From NCBI GenBank assembly GCA_964250755.1, contig CAXUHB010000002.1, positions 372,001 through 436,000 of the forward strand: a DNA stretch of 64,000 nt, given 5' to 3'. This document shows positions 51,898-59,353 of the stretch, piece after piece. Source of the stretch: DASWOJ01 sp964250755 (GTDB lineage Bacteria; Pseudomonadota; Alphaproteobacteria; Acetobacterales; Acetobacteraceae). How positions within the stretch are numbered: position 1 is the first letter of the stretch; every line of letters starts with the position of its first letter. The notes beneath the pieces are model-generated. The model did not search any database. It had not been told where the DNA came from and worked only from the letters and a program-made list of their open reading frames with translations. Position numbers and translations under genes: made by a program.

Positions 51898-52730
51898 GCG
51901 CGCCGACAGAAGGGACGCCGGCTGGACGGGGCAGGCTGCGCGCCGGGGCATGGGCGGCGATGATCGGGGCCGCGGCGGCGGCTGGCGCGCTGCTGGCGTT
52001 CCGCCCCGCGGTGGGTGGCCTGAGGGCAGGCGGCCTGGCGCTCCAGCCCGCGGGCGGGCAGAACGCGCCGCGTCCGGCGGCTGGCGGCGGGGGCCGGCGC
52101 GGCGACCCGAACCAGGTGGGCCACGGCGGCAGGGACCAGGACGTCAGCCACGCCGGGCGCAAGCCCGCGTCCAAGCGCATCATCGTCGGCTACGGGTTCT
52201 GGATCTTCCTGCTGTCGGACATCATCATGTTCGCGGCGTTCTTCGCGGCCTATGCCGTTCTGGTGAACGAGACCGCAGGCGGCCCGGCGGGACGCGACCT
52301 GTTCGACCTGCGGGTGACTGGGGCGGAGACCGCGTGCCTGCTGTTGTCCAGCTTCACATGCGGGCTGGCCACGGTCGGGCTGCAGGCGCGCAACGGGCGC
52401 TGGTACTACGGCGCGATGGCGGCGACCTTCGTGCTGGGCGCGGCCTTCATCGGGCTGGAGCTGCGGGAGTTCTGGTCCATGGCGGCGGACGGCAACGGCC
52501 CCGGGCGCAGCGCCTTCCTGTCGGCGTTCTTTGCGCTGGTGGGGCTGCACGGGCTGCATGTCTCGGCGGGGCTGCTGTGGCTGCTGACGATGGTGGCGCA
52601 GGTCTGGGCCAAGGGCTACCGGGCGGACATCCTGCGCCGGGTGTTGTGCTTCAGCCTGTTCTGGCACGCGCTGGACATCGTGTGGGTCGCGCTGTTCACG
52701 GTCGTCTATCTGATGGGGGTTGCGCCATGA
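51894..52730 (+). CDS. cyoC: Cytochrome bo3 ubiquinol oxidase subunit III with long N-terminal extension
   Basis: A 278-residue protein, while typical CyoC has about 205. The C-terminal 200 residues carry the family pattern: YGFWIFLLSDIIMFAAFFA, VLVNETAGGPAGRDLFDL, LELREF and FFALVGLHGLHV. The first ~85 residues are Ala/Gly/Arg-rich with one hydrophobic stretch (AWAAMIGAAAAAGALLAF) and no visible homology. The ATG overlaps the cyoB stop (ATGA), which supports this start. A shorter product from an internal start cannot be excluded. Confidence 0.9.
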   Translation: MSAPTEGTPAGRGRLRAGAWAAMIGAAAAAGALLAFRPAVGGLRAGGLALQPAGGQNAPRPAAGGGGRRGDPNQVGHGGRDQDVSHAGRKPASKRIIVGYGFWIFLLSDIIMFAAFFAAYAVLVNETAGGPAGRDLFDLRVTGAETACLLLSSFTCGLATVGLQARNGRWYYGAMAATFVLGAAFIGLELREFWSMAADGNGPGRSAFLSAFFALVGLHGLHVSAGLLWLLTMVAQVWAKGYRADILRRVLCFSLFWHALDIVWVALFTVVYLMGVAP

Positions 52731-53158
52731 GCGAGGCGATTGGACGCCAGGCATCGGGAAGCCAAGCGCCTGGCGGCTTCGACAGGCATCACGCCGACAC
52801 AGCGCCGGGCGACCGGCAGCCCGACGATGACGCGGAGGCCGAGGGCATCGGCAGCTACCTGGCCGGCTTCGGCCTGGCGGTGCTGCTGACGGGTGTGTCG
52901 TTCCTGGTCGCGCGGACCTCGCTGGTGTGGCAGCCCAGCATCCCGATTGCGCTGTTCGTGCTGGCGGTGGCGCAAATGGGCGTCCACCTGGTGTTCTTCC
53001 TGCACATCACGACGGGCGCGGACGGGATCAACAACGTGCTGGCGCTGGCGTTCGGCGTGCTGATCGTGATCCTGCTGATCGGCGGGTCGCTGTGGATCAT
53101 GGGGCACCTGAACCACAACATGCCCAGCATGGAGCGGATCATGCAGATGCAGCGGTAG
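52727..53158 (+). CDS. cyoD: Cytochrome bo3 ubiquinol oxidase subunit IV
   Basis: A 143-residue subunit with three membrane spans and the signature MGVHLVFFLHITTGADG. An acidic, low-similarity N-terminal 40 residues precede GSYLAGFGLAVLLT. It stabilises the oxidase and helps CuB assembly in E. coli. It overlaps the cyoC stop by 4 bp. The usual fifth gene, cyoE (heme O synthase), does not follow; a convergent glycosyltransferase gene ends 6 bp away. Confidence 0.93.
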   Translation: MSEAIGRQASGSQAPGGFDRHHADTAPGDRQPDDDAEAEGIGSYLAGFGLAVLLTGVSFLVARTSLVWQPSIPIALFVLAVAQMGVHLVFFLHITTGADGINNVLALAFGVLIVILLIGGSLWIMGHLNHNMPSMERIMQMQR

Positions 53159-53164
53159 GCGCGG

Positions 53165-54292
53165 CTACCGCTGGCGCCAGACCAGGGTGGCCGAGACCGC
53201 GTAATTCCAGACGACGCCGATGGCCGCGCCCAGCACGGCCGAAGGGGTCCAGCCGCCATGCGCGGCGTACAGCATCTGCGCCACGCCGATGTTGGCGGCA
53301 GCGCCGATGCCGCAGACTGTGACGAACAGGGCCAGGCCGCGCCACAGCGCCGGGCCGCGCAGGCGGACGCCGCGGTAGGTGACGGCGTTGTTGAGCTGGA
53401 AATTGGCCAGCATGGCCACGAGCGTCGCGGCGGCGGTGGCCGGCCCGAAGGCCAGCCCGGCGGCCCGGGCCAGGTCCAGCGCCAGCAGGTGGACGCCCAC
53501 GCCCACCCCGCCCACCAGCGCGAAGGAGACGAAGCGCAGCGGCACCATTCCGCCCAGCGCCTTGTCCAGCACCAAGCCGAAGAACTGCACCAGCACCAGC
53601 ACGTCCAGCTTGCTGTCCCCGGCGACGCGGGGCTGGAAGCGCACGGGCACCTCGGCGACGCGCAGCGGCGCGGGGGCGGACAGCAGCAGGTCCAGCAATA
53701 TCTTGAAGCCGGAGCCGGTCAAGCGCGGCGCCAGATCCTCGAACACGGCGCGGCGCAGCAGGAAGAAGCCGCTCATGGGGTCGGACAGGGGGACGGGCAG
53801 CACCGCCTGGGCCGTGCGTATGCCCATCGCCGAGATGCGGTGGCGCCATGCCCCGGACAGCCCGGCGCTGTCCCCGCCCGCGACGTGGCGGCTGCCCACC
53901 GCCAGGTCGGCGCCGTCCCGCACGGCGGCGAGCATCTGGGGAAGCCGGGTCTCGTCGTGCTGCAGATCGCCGTCAATGACGGCCACGAACTCGGCGGAGG
54001 AGGACAGCGCGCCCTCGATCACGGCGCTGGACAGGCCGCGGCGGCCGATGCGGCGGATGCAGCGGATGCGGGGGTCGGCGGCGGCGATGGCGCGGACGGC
54101 TGCGGCGGTGCCATCCGGGCTGTTGTCGTCCACGAACACCGCCTCCCACTGCAAGCCGGCCAGTGCCTGGTCCAGCCGGGCGCACAGGGGGGAGACGTTC
54201 GGGCGCTCGTTGTAGCAGGGGACCACCACGGCCAGGACGGGCGATCCCGTTGCGGTGGAGGCTGTGAGCGCGGCGAGGGTCTGGGTGTCCAC
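53165..54292 (-). CDS. Glycosyltransferase family 2 with C-terminal GtrA domain
   Basis: A 375-residue two-domain membrane protein. The N-terminal GT-A domain shows VLAVVVPCYNERPNV, VDDNSPDGT and the DGDLQHDE metal site, like dolichol-phosphate-sugar synthases. From about residue 255 four hydrophobic segments form a GtrA domain (FALVGGVGVGVHLLAL, FQLNNAVTYRG), which may flip the product. Fusions of this type are common. The start is a GTG at 54292. The function is probably synthesis and flipping of a polyprenyl-phosphate sugar. Confidence 0.88.
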   Translation of the reverse strand: MDTQTLAALTASTATGSPVLAVVVPCYNERPNVSPLCARLDQALAGLQWEAVFVDDNSPDGTAAAVRAIAAADPRIRCIRRIGRRGLSSAVIEGALSSSAEFVAVIDGDLQHDETRLPQMLAAVRDGADLAVGSRHVAGGDSAGLSGAWRHRISAMGIRTAQAVLPVPLSDPMSGFFLLRRAVFEDLAPRLTGSGFKILLDLLLSAPAPLRVAEVPVRFQPRVAGDSKLDVLVLVQFFGLVLDKALGGMVPLRFVSFALVGGVGVGVHLLALDLARAAGLAFGPATAAATLVAMLANFQLNNAVTYRGVRLRGPALWRGLALFVTVCGIGAAANIGVAQMLYAAHGGWTPSAVLGAAIGVVWNYAVSATLVWRQR

Positions 54293-54443
54293 GCCCGCAG
54301 CATAGCCGCTGCGCGCGCGGCTGTCAGGCCGCGGCGGCCAGGGCGCGAGGTCCGGCCATGCCGTGAGGGATGCACCGGCTTGCCCCGCCGTGCCGCCCTG
54401 CCCTATGCCCGCTGCAATGCAACGCCTGCAGGGGACGCACGCC

Positions 54444-55718
54444 ATGCCCGTCAAGACGTCCCTGCCCTGCCGCCGAGCCGGCCGGCTGCTGCCTTCGCTG
54501 GCGGCTGCCGCCCTGGGTGCGTGCGCGCCGGAGTCGTTCGACCGTCCGGGCGCGTCGGACGAGGGCGCGTATGCCGCAGCCCACCCCTACTATGCCGAGT
54601 ACTGCGCGCTGTCGCAGATCAAGAAGAAGCCCGGATTCGGGGCGGACATACGCGGGGAGATCGGCGGACACGCCGTGTTCTACCTGAACGGCGCATGCCG
54701 GGTGGAGGGTGCAGGGTATCCGCTGCTGCAGGTGTGCGGCGGCGTGGGCGGCGCGGCGCCGGACGGCGTGGGTCTGAGCATGAACGCGCACTTCCGCAAC
54801 GCCAAGTGGGTGGCGACGCCAGGGCGCGAGTTCTTCCTCCATGGCGGGCTGCGGGCGGATGCGCCGGTCACACGCGCGGCGTACGCCGCGGTGCAGGCGC
54901 AGGCGAAGCGGCTGGGCATCTATGACGGCGTGACCTTCCACGAGGAGGTGTTCGACTCCATGCCCGCCGGCTGGACGCGGGAGGACTGGCGCTACGAGAT
55001 GTCGGTGGCGACGGACTACGCGATCAGCCTGGGCCGCGGGCGCTTCTGCGCGCGGGTGCCCGTGGACCGCCCGGCGATGTCGCGCATGGTGGCGTTCCTG
55101 AACGCGGAGAACGCGCCTTATCGGGCGGGGCTGGCCGAGTTCCGCTGGAGCGTGTTCCGGGACAACTGCATCCACCTGGCGCACAACGCTCTGGCCGCCG
55201 CGGGGCTTTGGGACAGGTGGCCGACGCACCAGCCGCTCCTGGCGGCGGTGTTCGATTTTCCCGTGCCGAAGAACGAGTTCGTCAACCTGATGCGGCGGAC
55301 CAACGACGCCATGCCGGCGCGGGCGGACGGGCTGGACGCGGCGGCGCGGCGGTCCCTGCTGCAGTTCGGCGCCCTGCCCACCCGGCCGGGCGCGCTGGCG
55401 GAGGCCCGTCCGCCGGGGCGGCCGAACGAGGTGTATGAAACCGACCTGAAGCTGATCTTCTACGACGAGCCGAATTTCGGGCCTTACCAGGGCTGGTTCG
55501 ACCAGGTGTTCCGCGATCCCCGCTACACCGATGCCCAGGCCAACCTGCTGCACTTTCGCAGGCTGTATGGCGCCGTCGAGGCTGCGCCGGATGCGGGGAC
55601 GGACCTTGATGCGGCGTTCCGGCGCGCGGCCGCGCAGGGGCGGCAGGAGGTGGAGACGGCGCTGGCGGGTGGCGCTGGAGCGCGGCCTGCGGCCATGCCT
55701 GGACTTGGTGGACGATGA
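54444..55718 (+). CDS. Lipoprotein of unknown function with possible permuted Cys-protease motifs
   Basis: A 424-residue protein. A basic N-terminus, hydrophobic segment and lipobox LGAC (Cys near residue 28) indicate an outer- or inner-membrane lipoprotein. EIGGHAVFYLNGAC (about residue 85) and FRDNCIHLAHNALAAAG (about 235) give a His-before-Cys order, as in permuted papain/NlpC-P60 or DUF4105-like folds. That reading is inference. YETDLKLIFYDEPNFGPYQG is a well-formed region near the C-terminus. An ATG at 54420 is an alternative start. It is divergent from the GT2-GtrA gene. I do not recognise the family with certainty. Confidence 0.7.
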   Translation: MPVKTSLPCRRAGRLLPSLAAAALGACAPESFDRPGASDEGAYAAAHPYYAEYCALSQIKKKPGFGADIRGEIGGHAVFYLNGACRVEGAGYPLLQVCGGVGGAAPDGVGLSMNAHFRNAKWVATPGREFFLHGGLRADAPVTRAAYAAVQAQAKRLGIYDGVTFHEEVFDSMPAGWTREDWRYEMSVATDYAISLGRGRFCARVPVDRPAMSRMVAFLNAENAPYRAGLAEFRWSVFRDNCIHLAHNALAAAGLWDRWPTHQPLLAAVFDFPVPKNEFVNLMRRTNDAMPARADGLDAAARRSLLQFGALPTRPGALAEARPPGRPNEVYETDLKLIFYDEPNFGPYQGWFDQVFRDPRYTDAQANLLHFRRLYGAVEAAPDAGTDLDAAFRRAAAQGRQEVETALAGGAGARPAAMPGLGGR

Positions 55719-55863
55719 CTGGGCGGGTTCGCGCCGCGTCGCTTGCCGGTGTGGAACGAGCCGTCTGCTGCGGTTTGGGAAGAGCCGGGTTCAGGGATCA
55801 GGCGGGCGCATCGGCAGGGGGGCGCGGCGCGGGTGCGGGATGGGCCGACAGTGGCGCTGAGGG

Positions 55864-55903
55864 CCTTCCCCTCACCCCGGCCTCCTCCCTGAGGAGGGGG
55901 AAG
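55864..55903. repeat. Variant solo arm of the palindromic element family (G)
   Basis: CCTTCCCCTCACCCCGGCCT followed by CCTCCCTGAGGAGGGGGAAG. It keeps the CTCACCCCGG box but has a different hairpin (CCTCCTC-CCT-GAGGAGG). It lies in the 236-bp gap before the GT2 gene, where no other feature is visible. Confidence 0.65.
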
Positions 55904-55954
55904 ATGCCTGTTTGGGGGGTGGCAGGTTCCTGTTCGCCTATGGCGTGAGGCGGC

Positions 55955-56671
55955 ATGGTTCCGTCGCGCACGCACCTGGTGCTGATCCCCAGCTACAACT
56001 CCGGCCCGCTGCTGCGGGACACGGTTGTGCAGGCGCAAGCCGCGTGGTCGCCGGTTTGGGTGGTGGTGGACGGCAGCACGGACGGGTCGGCGGAGGGCCT
56101 GCCGCCAGGGGTGCGGGTGCTGCGGCTGCCGGCCAATGGGGGCAAGGGCGCGGCGGTGCGGCACGGGGCGGCAGCGGCGCTGGCGGAGGGGTTCACCCAT
56201 GCCCTGGTCATGGACGCCGACGGGCAGCACCCGGCGGACCGCATCGGCGCGTTCATGGCGGCATCCCAGCGCGACCCCGGGGCGATGGTGCTGGGGCAGC
56301 CCCTGTTCGGCCCCGACGCGCCGCGGGTGCGCGTGCAGGGGCGGCGCCTGTCCAACGCGCTGGCGGCGCTGGCCGCGGGTGCCGGGGTGGGCGACGCTTT
56401 GTTCGGCTTCCGGGTGTATCCGCTGCGTCCGTTGCTGGAGGTGCTGGCGGGCGGGAAGGGAATGCGGGGCTTCGACTTCGACCCGGGCGCGCTGGTGCGG
56501 CTGGCCTGGGCCGGGGTGCGGGCGGTCAGGCTGCCGGCCCCGGTGCGCTATCCCGGGCGGGCGGCGGGCGGGGTGTCGCACTTCCGCTACGGCCGGGACA
56601 ACCTGCTGCTGGCGCGGCTGCATCTGCGTCTGATGGCAGGCGCCATCCGCCGGCGCGCATGGCGCGGATGA
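55955..56671 (+). CDS. Glycosyltransferase family 2, aryl-polyene-locus type
   Basis: A 238-residue GT-A protein: HLVLIPSYNSGPLL at the N-terminus, VVDGSTDGS, then VMDADGQHPADRI as the metal site and GDALFGFRVYPL in the acceptor region. In aryl polyene clusters a GT2 domain is usually fused to or next to an acyltransferase; here the acyltransferase is a separate gene 2.7 kb downstream. Its 3' end overlaps the convergent COG4648-type gene by 146 bp. Confidence 0.85.
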   Translation: MVPSRTHLVLIPSYNSGPLLRDTVVQAQAAWSPVWVVVDGSTDGSAEGLPPGVRVLRLPANGGKGAAVRHGAAAALAEGFTHALVMDADGQHPADRIGAFMAASQRDPGAMVLGQPLFGPDAPRVRVQGRRLSNALAALAAGAGVGDALFGFRVYPLRPLLEVLAGGKGMRGFDFDPGALVRLAWAGVRAVRLPAPVRYPGRAAGGVSHFRYGRDNLLLARLHLRLMAGAIRRRAWRG

Positions 56672-57263
56672 CGGTGGGCACGGAGGTGTGGGCCATGCCT
56701 GGGAAACGCCGGGCGCGCACGGTGCGCTCCACCACGGCCAAGGCCAGCACGGGGAGCAGGCCGGGCAGGCCGGTGACCGCGGGCCACCAGGCCGGCGCGG
56801 CGGCGAGCAGGGCGGCGGAGCCGGCAAGCTCGCCAGCGAACAGCACGCACCAGGCGCGGGTGACGGCGCGGGTGTAGCCTTCCATGCCAGGGTGGAACCC
56901 CGGGGTCAGCCGGCGGGCCAGGCGCGTCACCAGCGGCGTGCGGCCCTGGCGCATCGTGCCCGCGAACAGGGCCAGCAGCCCGGCGTGAAGCAGCGCGTGG
57001 GAAGCTCCGGCCAGGCCGTGCAGGCCGGCTGCCGGCGAGTGCCGCGCTCCCAGCGCCAGCCCGCCCAGCATCAGCACGGCCGCGACGCCGGCCCAGCCGC
57101 GCCGGGCCGGCGGCAGCGCCCCCCGGAGCAGCCACGACGACGCCACGGCCTGCACCGCTCCCAGCAGCAGCGCCGTCCCGCCCGCGTCCAGCGCCAGCGT
57201 GGCGCGGCTGCCCAGGGCCGCTCCGACGGCCAGTGTTCCAGCGCTCCGCCACATGGTTGCCAT
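56526..57263 (-). CDS. COG4648-type membrane protein of aryl polyene clusters
   Basis: A 245-residue membrane protein with about six spans. ASHALLHAGLLALFAGTMRQG, PLVTRLARRLTP, GYTRAVTRAWCVLFAGELAG and LAVVERTVRARRFPG follow the COG4648 pattern found in aryl polyene/polyketide-like loci. The last ~35 residues are low-complexity and come from the antisense of the GT2 gene. The gene runs against all its neighbours in the locus, which is unusual. The function of the family is unknown. Confidence 0.72.
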   Translation of the reverse strand: MATMWRSAGTLAVGAALGSRATLALDAGGTALLLGAVQAVASSWLLRGALPPARRGWAGVAAVLMLGGLALGARHSPAAGLHGLAGASHALLHAGLLALFAGTMRQGRTPLVTRLARRLTPGFHPGMEGYTRAVTRAWCVLFAGELAGSAALLAAAPAWWPAVTGLPGLLPVLALAVVERTVRARRFPGMAHTSVPTVIRAMRAGGWRLPSDADAAAPAAGCPGRSGSATPRPPPARDSAPGPAA

Positions 57264-57401
57264 GCCGGCATCCTATGATGGGGGCGAAGGGCGATTGCAC
57301 CCGCCTTCCGCGGCGGGATGCCCGCGCCGCCCGGCCCCAAACCGCCCCCGCCCGCTTTCCAGCAGCAAGCGATCCGTCTATGTCTGCCGCCAGGAGACGC
57401 C

Positions 57402-57716
57402 GTGACCCCATTGCACCCCCCCGCGACCGCCCCCGCCACGGCCGGCGACCCCGCTGCGCAGACTGCCCCGGAGCGGGAAGTGGCCGAGTTGGTCGTGAGC
57501 GCCCTGCAGCTCGACACCGCACCGGGCGACATCGAGCCGGAGGGCCACATGTTCGGCGAGGGGCTGGGGCTGGACAGCATTGACGCGCTGGAGCTGGCGC
57601 TGGCGATCACCCGCGCCTACGGGTTCGAACTGCGGTCCGACGACGAGCGCAACCACCAGATCTTCGCCTCGCTCCGCAATCTGACCCGGCATATCGAGCA
57701 GCACCGGACCCGGTAA
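57402..57716 (+). CDS. Acyl carrier protein
   Basis: A 104-residue ACP. The phosphopantetheine attachment Ser is in GLGLDSIDALELA. The N-terminal ~25 residues are an Ala/Pro-rich extension, and the core matches other type II ACPs, including those of aryl polyene clusters. It starts at a GTG at 57402 with AGGAG at 57392-57396. It carries the growing chain for the following ligase, dehydratase and ketosynthase. The ligase gene begins 5 bp after its stop. Confidence 0.92.
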   Translation: MTPLHPPATAPATAGDPAAQTAPEREVAELVVSALQLDTAPGDIEPEGHMFGEGLGLDSIDALELALAITRAYGFELRSDDERNHQIFASLRNLTRHIEQHRTR

Positions 57717-57721
57717 CGCCC

Positions 57722-59044
57722 ATGCGCCACGGCCCGGCAACCCACCTGGTCGAGCGATCCCCGGATGCGGTGCTGTTCCGGCGGCCCGCAGGGGTGGTGA
57801 CCGCGGAAGCCTACCTGCACGATGCGCAGGCGGCGGCGCGGGCGTTGCCGGATGGGGCCTTTCTGGTCAACCTGTGCCGGGACCGCTACGCCTTTGCCGT
57901 CGCCTTCGCCGCGGCGCTGCTGCGGCGCCAGGTGTGCCTGCTGCCGGGCGACGCCTCTGCGGCGCGGCTGGCGGCGCTGGCCGGGCAGTTCCCGGGGTGC
58001 GCCGCCGCGGTGGACGCGCCGGACGCGGCGCTCCCGATGCCGTCCTGCATGGTGCGGCCCACAGGAACGGATGGCGGCGCAAGCGTGGAGAACCCGGCGC
58101 TGCCCTGCACCCAGGATGCGGCGCTGGTTTTCACGTCGGGCAGCACCGGCGCACCGGTCGCGCACGGCAAGCGCTGGGGTGCGCTGGCAGCGCGCAGCCG
58201 GGCTGCCGCGGGCGCGTTCGGGCTGGATGCCGCGGCCCCGCCGACCGTCGTCGGCACGGTTCCGCCGGGGCATATGTATGGGTTCGAGACGACGGTGCTG
58301 CTGCCGCTGCACGCCCCGGCGTCGAGCTGGTGCGGGCCGTCGTTCTTTCCGGGGGACGTGGCCGCCGCGCTGGCGGGGGCGCCGGCGCCGCGCATCCTGG
58401 TCACGACGCCGCTGCACCTTCGGGCGCTGGCGGCCGTCCAGGCGGGCCTGCCGACGTTGCGCGCCGTGGTGTCGGCCACGGCGCCGCTCGACCCCGCGCT
58501 GGCGGGGGAGACCGAGCGGCTGTGGGGCGCGCCGGTGCTGGAGATTTTCGGGGCGACCGAGGTCGGCTCCATCGCCCGGCGGCGGACCACGGCGGGCGGC
58601 TGGTGGGATGCCTATCCCGGGGTCGGCATCCTCAACGGGGCCGGGGAGACGCTGGTGAGCGCGCCGTGGGCCGACCCGACGCCGCTGTCCGACGAGGTCG
58701 AGATGGACGGCGCCGGCCGCTTCCGCTTGCTGGGCCGGCGGACCGACCTGGTGAAGATGGGCGGGCGGCGCGCGTCCCTGTCCGGCCTGAACCGTATCCT
58801 GCTGGAGCTGGAAGGGGTGTCGGACGGCGCTTTCGTGGTGCCGGACGACCTGGGAAACCGGGCCAGTGCCCGGCTGCTGGCGGTGGTGGTCGCGCCGGAG
58901 CGCACGGCCGCCGGCCTGCTGGCGGAGCTGCGCGCCCGGATGGACCCGGTGTTCCTGCCGCGCCGCGTCGTGCGGGTGGACGCGCTGCCGCGGAACGAGC
59001 TGGGCAAGCTGCCGCGCCAGGCGCTGCTGGCGCTGCTGCGATGA
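57722..59044 (+). CDS. AMP-dependent acyl/aryl-ACP ligase (aryl polyene starter loading)
   Basis: A 440-residue ANL-superfamily enzyme. P-loop LVFTSGSTGAPVAHGKRW, LEIFGATEVGSIARR, the adenylate Asp region FRLLGRRTDLVKMGGRRASL and the C-terminal Lys in NELGKLPRQ are present. In known aryl polyene pathways the equivalent ligase activates 4-hydroxybenzoate-type starters onto an ACP. The same role is inferred from position. It overlaps the dehydratase gene by 4 bp. Confidence 0.88.
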   Translation: MRHGPATHLVERSPDAVLFRRPAGVVTAEAYLHDAQAAARALPDGAFLVNLCRDRYAFAVAFAAALLRRQVCLLPGDASAARLAALAGQFPGCAAAVDAPDAALPMPSCMVRPTGTDGGASVENPALPCTQDAALVFTSGSTGAPVAHGKRWGALAARSRAAAGAFGLDAAAPPTVVGTVPPGHMYGFETTVLLPLHAPASSWCGPSFFPGDVAAALAGAPAPRILVTTPLHLRALAAVQAGLPTLRAVVSATAPLDPALAGETERLWGAPVLEIFGATEVGSIARRRTTAGGWWDAYPGVGILNGAGETLVSAPWADPTPLSDEVEMDGAGRFRLLGRRTDLVKMGGRRASLSGLNRILLELEGVSDGAFVVPDDLGNRASARLLAVVVAPERTAAGLLAELRARMDPVFLPRRVVRVDALPRNELGKLPRQALLALLR

Positions 59045-59340
59045 CCTCGGCGGACATCTTCCGCATCCCTGCGTCCCATCCCAGCCTGCCCGGACATTTT
59101 CCTGGCCGCCCCGTCGTGCCCGGCGTCGTGCTGCTGGACCGGATCATCGCCGCGGCGCAGCGCGCCTGCCCGGGACGCCGCGTGGCCGGGCTGCCCGCCG
59201 TCAAGTTCCTGCATCCCGTGCGGCCGGAGCAGGACGTGGCGGTCCATCTGACCCAAGCCGGGGACCGCGTCGCCGTGTCCTGCACCGTGGACGGGCGGGA
59301 GGTGCTGCGCGGCGCCCTGACGCTTGCGCCGGCTACATGA
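59041..59340 (+). CDS. FabA/FabZ-like 3-hydroxyacyl-ACP dehydratase (hot-dog fold)
   Basis: A 99-residue single hot-dog domain. The catalytic His is in HPSLPGHFPGRPVVPGVVLLD (read in two parts: HPSLPGHFPG and RPVVPGVV), and KFLHPVRPEQ follows. This matches the short dehydratases of aryl polyene clusters that create the conjugated double bonds. Coupled by ATGA to the ligase gene and followed after 13 bp by the acyltransferase-LolA gene. Confidence 0.88.
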   Translation: MTSADIFRIPASHPSLPGHFPGRPVVPGVVLLDRIIAAAQRACPGRRVAGLPAVKFLHPVRPEQDVAVHLTQAGDRVAVSCTVDGREVLRGALTLAPAT

Positions 59341-59353
59341 CGGGCTGGGCGGC

